DNA of 64,000 nt from Clostridium cadaveris (GCF_020911725.1 NZ_CP076620.1:2865001-2929000); one strand, 5' to 3'. Shown: positions 16,816 through 25,579, numbered from the stretch's first letter. The notes: a model not told the origin generated them from the letters alone. Translations and numbers: made by a program.

Positions 16816-18011
16816 CTCTTATCCCCCTGCTTTTTAGTCATTTGATACTTCATATTTTCAAGAAATTCTGGCGTAAGCTCGTCCTTTATAGATCTAAGGC
16901 ATATATCTATTGTCTTATGAACAGCTTTTTCTAATATCTCAAAAGATAAGTCATCTTCATAATCTATATCTAGTCCTCCGCTTACTCTCTTTGTTATTAC
17001 ATTTTTAATTCCATTTATTTGACTTTGACATAAGTGAATATTATACCACTTAAAAAATTGTTCTTCTTCTTCTTGAATTATTTCTCTTATCTTTTTTATA
17101 GCTTCAACATTATTTAATTCTTCGCCTTTAGCTAAACTATCAATATTGTAGCATGTTATAAAATCTTTCCCTTCAATTTCAGAATCTATGTCACGTGGCA
17201 CAGCTAAATCTACAAGTATCAAATCGTTATTGATTATTTTAAGCATGTCTTTAGTAATAGTATAGTGTGGACTTGCTGTGGCACTTATAATCATATTCAT
17301 ATTTGGTATAATCTTTTCTCTTTCATCATATGGTATAGTTTTACATCCAAATGGAACTATATTTACTCCATACTTATATGTTCTAAGAGTAACTGTTACG
17401 TCCGCTCCCTTTTCAACTAATTTGGAAGAACATATTCTTCCCATCTCACCATTTCCTATAACTAAAATCTTTTTATTTTTAATTCCATATTTATCTTCAA
17501 GCATGCAAATTGCTTGATCAGCTACTGATGTCGGTACTGCTCTAACCTTAACTTTAGTTTTAGCTTTTTTCCCACAAGTAGCTGCTAACCTAAACAATGT
17601 TTCCAATATGGAGTCTGTTGCTTTTTCTTCTCTAGCTATCTGAGCAGCAGTTTTAACCTGGGTTATTATTTGATCTTCACATAAAATCATAGATCTAAGC
17701 CCACAAGCAACTTCCATAACATGATTAATAGCATCCTCATTATATTTTATATTGAAAATATCCGGCATATCCATATGGTTTACATTTGCTTCTCTACATA
17801 ATAACTCTACTGGATTTATTTCACATTCTTCTTCACATGAAAGATATAGCTCTGTTCTATTACATGTAGATATTAGCACAGCTCCTCTTACTAGTGGAGT
17901 TGCCTTTATATTTCTTACAGCTTCTCTTACCTTATTTGTAGTAAAACTAAACTTTTCTCTTCCTTCAATTTTTGCTGATTTATAATCAACAGAAACCATA
18001 ACTATATTCAA
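16812..18011 (-). CDS. hemA: glutamyl-tRNA reductase
   Basis: About 399 residues. Reduces glutamyl-tRNA to glutamate-1-semialdehyde, the committed step of the C5 tetrapyrrole pathway. The catalytic cysteine is in LISTCNRTELY (about residue 50); the NADPH-binding domain shows ILVIGNGEMGRICSSKL. TTG at 18011 is preferred as start because GGAGG is 8 bases upstream and it overlaps the cbiG stop (TTGA). A GTG three codons earlier lies in that ribosome site. Placement inside a cobalamin gene cluster puts this entry step under B12 control. Confidence 0.95.
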   Translation of the reverse strand: MNIVMVSVDYKSAKIEGREKFSFTTNKVREAVRNIKATPLVRGAVLISTCNRTELYLSCEEECEINPVELLCREANVNHMDMPDIFNIKYNEDAINHVMEVACGLRSMILCEDQIITQVKTAAQIAREEKATDSILETLFRLAATCGKKAKTKVKVRAVPTSVADQAICMLEDKYGIKNKKILVIGNGEMGRICSSKLVEKGADVTVTLRTYKYGVNIVPFGCKTIPYDEREKIIPNMNMIISATASPHYTITKDMLKIINNDLILVDLAVPRDIDSEIEGKDFITCYNIDSLAKGEELNNVEAIKKIREIIQEEEEQFFKWYNIHLCQSQINGIKNVITKRVSGGLDIDYEDDLSFEILEKAVHKTIDICLRSIKDELTPEFLENMKYQMTKKQGDKR

Positions 18012-18985
18012 AATATACACCTCCAGTTTATTTTTGAAATAGCTATTTTAATATTATCACATATACATTCTTTTATAAAAATTTTTTTATTGCCATTTTC
18101 TCTATATTTGTAAGCTTCATTAATATTTTCATATCTTAAGATTTCATTTGCTTTATTATTAGTTAATTCTATTTTTTTCTCAATACAGTACTTATGTATG
18201 TTTTCACATTTTAACCCTTCGGAAGATACAGCTATTATTTGAAGTGGCGAAATTTTTTCATCATCTAAAATTCTATCTATTGTATCCTTAAAATCATCAT
18301 AAGGTATATTTTCTTTAAACTGTATATCTATAACATATTCTTTTGGTATTAAATTCAATGTATTTTTGAAAGATATTTTTTTATCACAAGTACTGATACA
18401 TATGCCTACCTTATACATATTTCCCAGTTTTAATCCTTGTGGCAGTTTCCCTTCTATAGGAAAATCACATATTAATCCTACATCTTCTCCTCTTAAAATA
18501 GCTGAAGATACATACTTTATTTTCGATATATCTGCAATACTACATCCATTTTCTACCGCCCATGAATCAATTGCAAATTTTTTATTCACATCAGTAGCTG
18601 TTGTTATCACAGGTATTGCACCAATGCTTTCCGCAATAATCATGCTTAAAGCATTGGCTCCTCCTATATGACCAGAAATCACAGGAATAACAAAGTTCTT
18701 TTTATCATCAATTACTATGACTGCAGGGTCGCATCCCTTATTTTTTAAGTTACCAGCTATAGCTCTTACAGCAATACCTAAAGCTCCAATAATTATTATA
18801 GCATCTGCTTTAGTTTCAAAAGAATCCTTACAAAATTCATAAACGCTTTTATTTAAAGCTTTTATCTTTCCAAAAGGATATTTTCCTACTGCATAGATGT
18901 CATAATCTTTATTTTCAAATAAATCTATAAGTTCATTCGAAACCTTTGATCCATTTTGCGTAAATGAGATAAGATTTATTTTCAT
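18008..18985 (-). CDS. cbiG: cobalt-precorrin-5A hydrolase
   Basis: 325 residues. Conserved CbiG central motif GHIGGANALSMIIAESIGAIPVITTATD (seen at about residues 105-132 in shorter pieces) and N-terminal ISFTQNGSK. Opens the delta-lactone and releases acetaldehyde from cobalt-precorrin-5A. Its start ATG overlaps the cbiF stop (TAATG) and its stop overlaps the hemA start, so it sits in a chain of coupled genes. Slightly shorter than the usual 330-360 residues, with no sign of disruption. Confidence 0.9.
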   Translation of the reverse strand: MKINLISFTQNGSKVSNELIDLFENKDYDIYAVGKYPFGKIKALNKSVYEFCKDSFETKADAIIIIGALGIAVRAIAGNLKNKGCDPAVIVIDDKKNFVIPVISGHIGGANALSMIIAESIGAIPVITTATDVNKKFAIDSWAVENGCSIADISKIKYVSSAILRGEDVGLICDFPIEGKLPQGLKLGNMYKVGICISTCDKKISFKNTLNLIPKEYVIDIQFKENIPYDDFKDTIDRILDDEKISPLQIIAVSSEGLKCENIHKYCIEKKIELTNNKANEILRYENINEAYKYRENGNKKIFIKECICDNIKIAISKINWRCIF

Positions 18986-19740
18986 TATTTCTCTGCCTCT
19001 CTAAATTCATGAGTGAAACTTGGGTCATAAAGTTTAGAACGTTCATAATTATTTCCTAGGAAACCACCTACTAATATTAATGCTGTTTTGCTTATATCAT
19101 TTTTCTTAGCATCTTCACTAAGATTTTTAATTGTAGTTCTTATAACTTTTTCATCAGGCCATGTGGCTTTGTATACTATAGCAGCTGGAGTATCTTCACT
19201 ATAGCCTCCCTTTACAAGTCTCCTTGAAAGTTCTTCTAACATTCCACTACTTAAAAACAATGCCATTGAAGCTTGATGAGAAGCTAATTTTGATATTTCC
19301 TCTTTTTCTGGTACCGGAGTTCTTCCTTCCATACGAGTTAATATAACTGTCTGACTTACATTTGGAAGTGTATATTCCGCTTTAAGTGCAGCTGCTGCAC
19401 CTGAAAATGAACTTACTCCTGGAACTACTGTAAATTCAATTCCTTTCTCTACAAGTATATCCATTTGTTCTCTTATAGCTCCGTATATACTTGGATCTCC
19501 TGTATGTAACCTTACTATAAGCTTATTTTCAGCTTCACCTTTTTCCATCACGTCTATTACCTGCTCAAGAGTCATTGAAGCACTATTATGTATTTCACAA
19601 TCTTTTTTTGTATATTCCAATAACATTGGATTTACAAGTGAACCTGCGTAAATAACTATATCTGCTTTTTCTAAAATATTTTTCCCTCTTACTGTTATCA
19701 AATCAACTGCTCCTGGACCAGCTCCTATAAAATATACCAT
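18985..19740 (-). CDS. cbiF: cobalt-precorrin-4 C11-methyltransferase
   Basis: 251 residues. Tetrapyrrole methylase with YFIGAGPGAVDLITVRG at the N-terminus and VRLHTGDPSIYGAIREQMD, a signature of the CobM/CbiF group. Transfers the C11 methyl group from SAM. Starts at ATG overlapping the stop of the preceding cbiL gene by one base. Confidence 0.94.
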   Translation of the reverse strand: MVYFIGAGPGAVDLITVRGKNILEKADIVIYAGSLVNPMLLEYTKKDCEIHNSASMTLEQVIDVMEKGEAENKLIVRLHTGDPSIYGAIREQMDILVEKGIEFTVVPGVSSFSGAAAALKAEYTLPNVSQTVILTRMEGRTPVPEKEEISKLASHQASMALFLSSGMLEELSRRLVKGGYSEDTPAAIVYKATWPDEKVIRTTIKNLSEDAKKNDISKTALILVGGFLGNNYERSKLYDPSFTHEFREAEK

Positions 19741-20426
19741 TACTTCCTATCTCCTTTAACAATTATTATTGAAAAATAACTTGATTCTTCTGGAATATCA
19801 TTTAATGATTCATAAGTTTTCTCATTTTTCATACTGCAACATTCTACCATTTTACATGAGCTGCCATATCCCATATTTTTTAATGTAGCCTTCACCTTAG
19901 AAAGGCTTTTTCCACTCTTCATAAGTACTTTGTTTCCCTTTATATTTAGAAGTTCTTCTGTACCCTCATAAGATGCTGGAATTATATGAAGATGTTCCGA
20001 TTTGTCACAAAGTGATATATTAAGTGACGCTGCTGCTGCACAAAATGATGGTATGCCAGAAATTATTTCGGCTTTATATCCTCTCGCTACAACTATTCTG
20101 TGAACATACATATAAGTTGAATATACTGTAGGGTCTCCTAAGGTTATAAATGCAACATTCAACCCTTCATCTAATTTATGTATTATTGAATCTGCACTGC
20201 TTTCATGTCCTTCTTTAAGCTTTGCCTCATCTCTTGTCATAGGCATATTACAGTATAAAATCTCTTTTCCCTGAATAAATTCCGAAACTATATTCATTGC
20301 AGTTTTTTCACTACCAGTATCGGGCACTGCAATTATATCTGCGTTCTTTAACTTTTCTACTGCATCAAGGGTTAAAAATTTTTTATCTCCGGGGCCAACC
20401 CCTACTCCATATAAAATTCCACTCAT
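19740..20426 (-). CDS. cbiL: cobalt-precorrin-2 C20-methyltransferase
   Basis: 228 residues. Tetrapyrrole methylase beginning ILYGVGVGPGDKKFLTLDAV, with AFITLGDPTVYSTYMYV and IIPASYEGTEE typical of CobI/CbiL. First dedicated C-methylation after cobalt insertion. It follows the cobalt transporter genes after a 45-base gap and leads into cbiF by a one-base overlap. Confidence 0.93.
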   Translation of the reverse strand: MSGILYGVGVGPGDKKFLTLDAVEKLKNADIIAVPDTGSEKTAMNIVSEFIQGKEILYCNMPMTRDEAKLKEGHESSADSIIHKLDEGLNVAFITLGDPTVYSTYMYVHRIVVARGYKAEIISGIPSFCAAAASLNISLCDKSEHLHIIPASYEGTEELLNIKGNKVLMKSGKSLSKVKATLKNMGYGSSCKMVECCSMKNEKTYESLNDIPEESSYFSIIIVKGDRK

Positions 20427-20471
20427 TAACTTTTACCATCCTATTTTAATTATTTAGTATAACTATATTAT

Positions 20472-21329
20472 TTATATATTTTTTTCTTCTATAGATTTCA
20501 CCATCTTTTTTATGCTGGCTCTTGCCATAGATATAGTAGATGCATTGTTATCTATATTAAGATTATCTTTATCTTTTAAAATTTCCATAAGATGAGCAAT
20601 CCTAGGAAGTCTTAAAGAATTTTCTCTTAATATTTCAGGATTAGAAAATATGTCTTTAGGCGTTCCTTCCATTATAACTTTACCCCTATGAAATACGAAG
20701 CCATAATCACAATAAAGAGGAACAATATCCATATCATGAGTTGCAATTATAATAGATATTCCCATAGTTTCTTTAATCTCAATAAGAATTTTCATGAGTT
20801 CATTTACTCCTATAGGATCTAATCCTGCTGTAGGCTCATCTAATATAATAACTTCTGGTTCCATGACAAGTACTCCAGCTATAGCTACTCTTTTCTTCTG
20901 ACCATAACTTAAAGCATGGATAGGTCGTCTCTCGAGATCCTTAATCCCAACTCTCTCAATAGCATCATCCACTCGCCTTGAAATTTCATCTTCAGAAAGT
21001 CCAAGGTTTACAGCTCCAAAAGAAATGTCTTTTCTTACACTTGAAGAAAAAAGCTGATCATTAGGGTCTTGAAAAACAATGCCTACACTTTTCCTAAGCT
21101 CTTTTATATTTTTTTTGTTATGAATTATAACTTTCCCATTAAATATAATTTGCCCTGCGTCAGGAGTTAAGACACCATTCAAATTGAGAAAAAATGTGGA
21201 CTTTCCAGCACCATTTCCTCCCATAATAGCAGTTATTTTGCCTTTTGGAATCTTCACACTAACTTTGTCCAAAGCAGATTCTTCACCATCATATGAATAG
21301 CATAATTCCTTGGTTTCTATCACATTCAA
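20472..21329 (-). CDS. cbiO: cobalt ECF transporter ATPase CbiO
   Basis: 285 residues. ABC ATPase with Walker A GGNGAGKST (37-45), signature LSYGQKKRVAIAG, Walker B VIILDEPTAGLDP and a following HDMDIVPLYCDYGF switch region. Energises cobalt uptake with CbiM, CbiN and CbiQ, whose genes lie immediately upstream. TTG start behind GAGG. Single ATPase gene, so the transporter probably uses a CbiO homodimer. Confidence 0.95.
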   Translation of the reverse strand: MNVIETKELCYSYDGEESALDKVSVKIPKGKITAIMGGNGAGKSTFFLNLNGVLTPDAGQIIFNGKVIIHNKKNIKELRKSVGIVFQDPNDQLFSSSVRKDISFGAVNLGLSEDEISRRVDDAIERVGIKDLERRPIHALSYGQKKRVAIAGVLVMEPEVIILDEPTAGLDPIGVNELMKILIEIKETMGISIIIATHDMDIVPLYCDYGFVFHRGKVIMEGTPKDIFSNPEILRENSLRLPRIAHLMEILKDKDNLNIDNNASTISMARASIKKMVKSIEEKNI

Positions 21330-21355
21330 TGCTATATCCTCTTTTCTCTTTTTGA

Positions 21356-22132
21356 TTAAATTATTTTTTCTATAATACCTACAGCTATTATAAAAATATT
21401 AATGCTAATCCCTGTTATGTATATTTTTTTGCCTGACTTATAGTTTTCTTTCATGAATTGCACATTATCTTCATATCCTCTAGACTCTAATGCAGTATAT
21501 ATTCTATCCGCCCTCCTATAGGATCTTAAAAAGATCATACTTATCATCTCAGCAGTTGACCTAATAGAAGATTTGAACGTTAAATTGCCTAATCTTGAGT
21601 CCTGGGCTATTTTCATATTTTCAGTTTCCTCACTAATAATAAATATAAACCTATATATAAGTTCCATCAATGATATTATTAAATTTGGAAGATGAGTTCC
21701 TCTGAAAAATTCAAATAAATCTATCATAGGTGTGTTTAATGTTAAAAAATACATTGAACTTACCGCACCTAAAGCTTTAAAAATAAGAGTAAAACCATAT
21801 TGGAGTGAATTTATATTCACTCCATAGTTGTATTCTCCAATTTTGATTCCTACCAAAAGTTGCTGAGTTATATCGTGTTTATTCACGATTATAGTGATTG
21901 TTCCTATTAAAAGAAACACAGTTGGTATCATTAAAAGCTTTATATATTTTTTAATGGATATGCCGCTGCATCTTATGGATTCATATCCCATTATTACAAC
22001 AGCTGCAGCTCCAACCCATAATGAATTCATGACAAGGCATATTAAAAGTGTTACCATTGATACTACAATCTTACTTTTAGGATCAATATCACAAATTTTA
22101 GATTTATATGCATATTTGTCTATGGAATTCAT
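21356..22132 (-). CDS. cbiQ: cobalt ECF transporter T component CbiQ
   Basis: 258 residues with several hydrophobic helices (about 25-45, 60-80, 110-130 and 235-255). Contains the coupling-helix region RSTAEMISMIFLRSYRRADRIYTALESRGY, whose Ala-Arg-Gly type motifs bind the ATPase in ECF transporters. Stop codon and cbiO start are 26 bases apart. Confidence 0.93.
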   Translation of the reverse strand: MNSIDKYAYKSKICDIDPKSKIVVSMVTLLICLVMNSLWVGAAAVVIMGYESIRCSGISIKKYIKLLMIPTVFLLIGTITIIVNKHDITQQLLVGIKIGEYNYGVNINSLQYGFTLIFKALGAVSSMYFLTLNTPMIDLFEFFRGTHLPNLIISLMELIYRFIFIISEETENMKIAQDSRLGNLTFKSSIRSTAEMISMIFLRSYRRADRIYTALESRGYEDNVQFMKENYKSGKKIYITGISINIFIIAVGIIEKII

Positions 22133-22133
22133 T

Positions 22134-22418
22134 TTATTCTACCTTTGCTTTCTTTGATGTCATCCTTCCAAGTACAAAGCCTACAACACCTGCTCCAATA
22201 GCAGCTTGAAGTGAGAATAATAAAGATTCAACTTCCCCGCTTTTAGGAATCAAAAGTGAGTTCATCCATGGTTCATAATCAGGTACAATTTCTCCGATAG
22301 CATCCATTGCAAGTCCATCTGCTCCCTCAAATTCAGCATTCTTAAGCACTGCAAGTGGAGCTGCTGCTATAAATATTGCTAGTATTATTAAAAGTAGATT
22401 CTTTTTATATAATTTCAT
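22134..22418 (-). CDS. cbiN: cobalt transporter accessory protein CbiN
   Basis: 94 residues with two membrane helices (about 5-25 and 68-85) enclosing an extracellular loop containing GADGLAMDAIGEIVPDYEPW. This is the standard CbiN layout; it is needed with CbiM for cobalt entry. One base lies between its stop and the cbiQ start. Confidence 0.93.
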   Translation of the reverse strand: MKLYKKNLLLIILAIFIAAAPLAVLKNAEFEGADGLAMDAIGEIVPDYEPWMNSLLIPKSGEVESLLFSLQAAIGAGVVGFVLGRMTSKKAKVE

Positions 22419-22439
22419 TACTTCTCCCCCTTATCCAAC

Positions 22440-23174
22440 TTAAAATACTTCTAATTCTTTTAATTCTTTTTTGTTATATTTCTCTAGTATATTATAAATG
22501 ATTACTGTAAGTATTCCTTCACATATTGCAAGAGGTATTTGAGTTACTGCAAAAATTGATAAAAATTTAACCATAGAGCCCATAAAGTTTTCACCTGGAA
22601 AAGCAAGTGAGAGCTGTATTGATGTAACTACATAGGTAGCTAAATTTCCAAGAGCGGCTGCAAAAAACACCCCATAAGTATTTTTTATTCCTAGCTTTTT
22701 AAAAAGCTTAAATATTCCATAAGATACTAATGGTCCAGCAATAGCCATGGAAAATGTATTGGCTCCAAGTGTTGAAATTCCACCATGAGCAAGTAATATT
22801 GCTTGAAATAATAAAATTATTAGTCCTATAAGAACCATAGGCATTGGTCCAAATAAAATTGCTCCAAGACCTACTCCTGTTGGATGGGAGCTACTTCCTG
22901 TAACTGATGGTATCTTTAAAGCTGATAAAACAAATGCAAAAGCTCCACTCATAGCAAACAATACAAGGTGCTTATTAGATATCAATACCTTCTTCTTAAT
23001 TTTAAAGAAACTTACGATTACAAAAGGCAGTGACAATATAGCCCAGAATAAACACCATTTAGGTTGTAAATATCCTTCAGCTATATGCATTGCATATGCT
23101 TTTTGAGGAATTAAATCCATTAAAATTACCGATAAAATGATAGCTTTTAATATTGTACTTTTCTTCTTATTCAT
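22440..23174 (-). CDS. cbiM: cobalt transporter substrate-binding membrane protein CbiM
   Basis: 244 residues from ATG at 23174, which follows AAGGAG. A signal peptide ends near KAYA, so the mature protein begins Met-His-Ile-Ala-Glu-Gly. That N-terminal Met-His is the cobalt-chelating end typical of CbiM. At least six hydrophobic helices follow, with [18 protein letters not shown] conserved. An earlier in-frame start at 23255 would lie in the riboswitch terminator and is rejected. First gene of the riboswitch-controlled operon. Confidence 0.95.
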   Translation of the reverse strand: MNKKKSTILKAIILSVILMDLIPQKAYAMHIAEGYLQPKWCLFWAILSLPFVIVSFFKIKKKVLISNKHLVLFAMSGAFAFVLSALKIPSVTGSSSHPTGVGLGAILFGPMPMVLIGLIILLFQAILLAHGGISTLGANTFSMAIAGPLVSYGIFKLFKKLGIKNTYGVFFAAALGNLATYVVTSIQLSLAFPGENFMGSMVKFLSIFAVTQIPLAICEGILTVIIYNILEKYNKKELKELEVF

Positions 23175-23194
23175 ATAACTCTCCTTTAAAACAC

Positions 23195-23223
23195 AAAAAA
23201 CCTTTACTTTATGTAAGTAAAGG
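23195..23223 (-). terminator. riboswitch terminator ahead of cbiM
   Basis: CCTTTACTT and AAGTAAAGG (23201-23223) form a 9-base-pair hairpin followed on the minus strand by six T (23200..23195). It sits between the cobalamin aptamer and the cbiM ribosome site, so it is the likely off-switch. Confidence 0.85.
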
Positions 23224-23488
23224 CTTCCATTATTATGATAATTAATAATACACATTGTATTTTACATCATAAACTACCCCCTTCATACACTGTGAAGTAA
23301 TAGTATTCTATATATTTTACAATATATAGATGGTATTGGCAGGTCTTCCGACTTAAACATCATCGTTTGTTTTCGCCTTCCCAAATCTAAATTCAGTGGC
23401 CTTAAAAGACAATATCGTCTCATGAAAACGCTCTCAGTTATTACGGCAGCAGGACTGTTTAGGACTCCAACCTAATTCCCTTTTAATA
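23224..23488 (-). promoter_or_regulatory. cobalamin riboswitch controlling the cbi-hem operon
   Basis: Minus-strand sequence contains the aptamer landmarks in order: AAAAGGGAAT, then AACAGTCCTGCTGCCGTAAT, the B12-box GGCCACTG near 23400, GGGAAGGCG, and AAGTCGGAAGACCTGCCAAT near 23335-23360. A further hairpin CTTCATACACTGTGAAG (about 23281-23297) fits the P13 arm, whose loop pairs with the aptamer. B12 binding should favour the terminator at 23201-23223. It accounts for the gene-free stretch 23175-23622. Confidence 0.95.
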
Positions 23489-23537
23489 TATTTAAAACAT
23501 AACCAATACATCACAACATTATTTAATTTTCACACTT

Positions 23538-23546
23538 ATTATACCA
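23538..23546 (-). promoter_or_regulatory. extended -10 promoter of the cbi-hem operon
   Basis: The minus strand reads TGGTATAAT, a perfect TATAAT (23543..23538) with the extended TGn motif. The -35 region is weak. It lies about 50 bases upstream of the riboswitch aptamer. Confidence 0.55.
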
Positions 23547-23622
23547 CTTTATCAATTTTTTTAAAGTATTTTTTTGATAAAATTTAGGTAAGCTTAATTA
23601 TATTCTAAATTCATAATAATCT

Positions 23623-24273
23623 TTAAACTACTTTCTTCACCAACTTTATACCATTTTGAGCCATTATTTTTAAAGCAACCATATTCATGAAATCTCCTGG
23701 ATGATACGGTGCATCAAAAGTTTCTACTCCATCTAATGGTACAATTACCTTACCATCCTTGTTTTCCTTATTCAAGTAACATTTTAGAGTCATTGCAAAA
23801 TTGCATACACATATATCTGTACAACATCCAACTATAACAAATTCTTCATATCCACTTTCACATAAAGAATCGATTATATCATCAACTCCATCTTCTAAAA
23901 ATCCATTAGTTGAATTCTTCTCTATCAACTTTATATGTTCCTTAAACTTTTTTAGTTCATCAACTAATTCACTTTCCTCAGAACCTCTTACACAGTGAAC
24001 TGGATACTCTTTAAATTCTATTGCATTCCCATCATGGCAATCTGTAAAAGCATATACTGGATAATTATTTTTTATAAATTTTTCTGTTATCTTTTCTATA
24101 TTTAGTATTACAGATTCCACTCTGCTACTACTCAACGCACCTTTTCTTGCAAATCCATTATTCATATCAACTATAAATAATGCTGTTTTCTTTTCTTCAT
24201 TAATCTCTAAATTATCTTTTTCGATGTTTTTCATCTCATCAAACTGTGGTACTCCTGTTAAAATTAGTTTCAT
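23623..24273 (-). CDS. isochorismatase-family cysteine hydrolase, nicotinamidase-like
   Basis: 216 residues. The Asp-Lys-Cys triad is visible: Asp in LFIVDMNNGF, Lys in LIEKNSTNGF and Cys in VGCCTDICVCN. Metal-site residues fit TDCHDGNAIEFKEYPVHC, as in nicotinamidases (Asp-x-His, then Pro-x-His-Cys). That makes release of nicotinic acid from nicotinamide for NAD salvage the best guess, but the family includes other amide hydrolases. It stands alone between the riboswitch region and a small membrane protein gene. Confidence 0.8.
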   Translation of the reverse strand: MKLILTGVPQFDEMKNIEKDNLEINEEKKTALFIVDMNNGFARKGALSSSRVESVILNIEKITEKFIKNNYPVYAFTDCHDGNAIEFKEYPVHCVRGSEESELVDELKKFKEHIKLIEKNSTNGFLEDGVDDIIDSLCESGYEEFVIVGCCTDICVCNFAMTLKCYLNKENKDGKVIVPLDGVETFDAPYHPGDFMNMVALKIMAQNGIKLVKKVV

Positions 24274-24296
24274 AATTTATTCCTCCCATAGTTTAG

Positions 24297-24599
24297 TTAA
24301 TTGCTTATTCTTGTCTTTCTCTCCATATATATACCATTCATATTATTTATTATATCATGAACAAAGTTAGATCCTCTACTAATTAATATACCCGTTAATA
24401 TCGTACCTACATACGGAATAAATATAGGTACTCCTACCAAATTCATTATATCTGTTCCCGTTGAAACTGATAAAAGCACCCCTATTAATATTGCACCAAT
24501 CTTGTCAACAGAAACTTTCCCTTTATTCCATATTAATTTTAATGTTTCCCAAATGGATTCACCTATAAGAGCTAAAATCAGTACTTTATACAATTCCAT
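24297..24599 (-). CDS. small membrane protein of unknown function
   Basis: 100 residues with hydrophobic segments at about 5-20, 33-50 and 55-75 and a charged C-terminus ending ERKTRISN. Size and layout are holin-like, but no holin family is recognised. A ribosome site (GGGGG) lies just before the ATG. It ends 23 bases before the cysteine hydrolase start, so the pair may be co-transcribed. Confidence 0.65.
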   Translation of the reverse strand: MELYKVLILALIGESIWETLKLIWNKGKVSVDKIGAILIGVLLSVSTGTDIMNLVGVPIFIPYVGTILTGILISRGSNFVHDIINNMNGIYMERKTRISN

Positions 24600-24697
24600 T
24601 AATATTCCCCCTTATCCTTAAATACTAATAATTACTATGAATCCATAAATGTATTTATGCTTTGAATATCTTCATATATAATATAAAATTTTAATAC

Positions 24698-24731
24698 AAA
24701 AAACGTTGTTCTTGTAAGAACAACGTTTTTG
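24698..24731 (-). terminator. terminator of the tRNA array
   Basis: A strong hairpin (AAAACGTTGTTCTT against AAGAACAACGTTTT) with T runs on both sides lies just past the last tRNA gene in the direction of transcription. Confidence 0.88.
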
Positions 24732-24734
24732 TGT

Positions 24735-24810
24735 TGGCACACCTAACAGGAGTCGAACCTGTATCTTTAGATCCGGAGTCTAATGCTCTATCCTCTTAAG
24801 CTATAGGTGC
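24735..24810 (-). tRNA. tRNA-Arg (anticodon CCG)
   Basis: Full cloverleaf: acceptor GCACCTA with TAGGTGT, anticodon loop CTCCGGA, encoded CCA. Last gene of the array and the only one not duplicated. Confidence 0.93.
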
Positions 24811-24856
24811 ATATATAAAAATAAAGGATAACTTTTATTAAGTTATCCTTTACTCG

Positions 24857-24930
24857 TGGAGCGGGTGATGAGAATCGAACTCACGTAACTAGCTTGGAAG
24901 GCTAGGGCTCTACCATTGAGCTACACCCGC
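24857..24930 (-). tRNA. tRNA-Gly (anticodon TCC), copy 1
   Basis: Acceptor GCGGGTG with CACCCGC, anticodon loop CTTCCAA, encoded CCA. One of five Gly-TCC copies; starts a 416-base duplicated block. Confidence 0.95.
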
Positions 24931-24934
24931 ATAT

Positions 24935-25009
24935 TGGAGCGGAAGACGAGATTCGAACTCGCGACGTTCACCTTGGCAAGGTGACGCTCTACCACTGAGC
25001 CACTCCCGC
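24935..25009 (-). tRNA. tRNA-Gly (anticodon GCC), copy 1
   Basis: Acceptor GCGGGAG with CTTCCGC, anticodon loop TTGCCAA, encoded CCA. Only four bases from the neighbouring Gly-TCC gene. Confidence 0.95.
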
Positions 25010-25014
25010 TTAAT

Positions 25015-25098
25015 TGGTGCAGATGAAGGGAGTCGAACCCCCACGCCGTAGGCGCTAGATCCTAAGTCTAGTGCGTCTGCCAATTCCGCCACATCTGC
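25015..25098 (-). tRNA. tRNA-Leu (anticodon TAG), copy 1
   Basis: Class II tRNA with long variable arm, acceptor GCAGATG with CATCTGC, anticodon loop CTTAGGA, encoded CCA. Confidence 0.95.
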
Positions 25099-25115
25099 AT
25101 ACCTTTTTATTAAAT

Positions 25116-25191
25116 TGGTGGCTCACCGGGGAATCGAACCCCGGACACCATGATTAAAAGTCATGTGCTCTACCGACTGAGCTAGTGAACC
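25116..25191 (-). tRNA. tRNA-Lys (anticodon TTT), copy 1
   Basis: Acceptor GGTTCAC with GTGAGCC, anticodon loop CTTTTAA, encoded CCA. Confidence 0.95.
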
Positions 25192-25195
25192 AACT

Positions 25196-25270
25196 TGGCT
25201 GGGATAGCAGGATTTGAACCTACGAATGACGGAGTCAAAGTCCGTTGCCTTACCGCTTGGCGATATCCCA
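25196..25270 (-). tRNA. tRNA-Gln (anticodon TTG), copy 1
   Basis: Acceptor TGGGATA with TATCCCA, anticodon loop CTTTGAC, encoded CCA. T-stem has a U-G pair (GTAGG with CCTGC). Confidence 0.95.
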
Positions 25271-25273
25271 ATC

Positions 25274-25349
25274 TGGTGCAGCATCAGGGACTCGAACCCT
25301 GGGCACCCTGATTAAGAGTCAGGTGCTCTACCAACTGAGCTAATGCTGC
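25274..25349 (-). tRNA. tRNA-Lys (anticodon CTT), copy 1
   Basis: Acceptor GCAGCAT with ATGCTGC, anticodon loop CTCTTAA, encoded CCA. First gene after the internal spacer at 25350-25410. Confidence 0.95.
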
Positions 25350-25373
25350 ATTTTTCAATCTTTCAACTATTTC

Positions 25374-25403
25374 ATGATATCATACCACTCATATAAGCGT
25401 CAA
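25374..25403 (-). promoter_or_regulatory. possible internal promoter in the tRNA array
   Basis: TTGACG (25403..25398), an 18-base spacer and TATCAT (25379..25374) lie in the longest plain spacer of the array. They would drive the last seven tRNA genes. Confidence 0.4.
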
Positions 25404-25410
25404 GATTTAT

Positions 25411-25484
25411 TGGAGCGGGTGATGAGAATCGAACTCACGTAACTAGCTTGGAAGGCTAGGGCTCTACCATTGAGCTACACCCGC
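25411..25484 (-). tRNA. tRNA-Gly (anticodon TCC), copy 2
   Basis: Same sequence as the other Gly-TCC copies, anticodon loop CTTCCAA, encoded CCA. Starts the 341-base duplicated block Gly-Pro-Lys-Arg (+ order). Confidence 0.95.
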
Positions 25485-25503
25485 ATATTATTTGTTTTTA
25501 AAG

Positions 25504-25579
25504 TGGTCGGGGTGACAGGGCTTGAACCTGCGACCTCATGCTCCCAAAGCACGCGCGCTCCCATCTGCGCTACACCCCG
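25504..25579 (-). tRNA. tRNA-Pro (anticodon TGG), copy 1
   Basis: Acceptor CGGGGTG with CACCCCG, anticodon loop TTTGGGA, encoded CCA. This is the tRNA family sensed by the proS T-box. Confidence 0.95.

Larger units (their letters stand above)
24857..25272. repeat. 416-base tRNA block, copy A
   Basis: Holds Gly-TCC, Gly-GCC, Leu-TAG, Lys-TTT and Gln-TTG. By eye it matches 26533-26948, spacers included; the sequences diverge at 25273/26949. Confidence 0.9.

Noticed and set aside
23175-23255. N-terminal extension of CbiM
   Set aside because: It would be translated from riboswitch and terminator sequence; the signal peptide begins properly at ATG 23174.
24910-25092. 60-codon frame repeated at 26586-26768
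   Set aside because: It is a translation of tRNA genes. Its exact recurrence only reflects the duplicated tRNA block.
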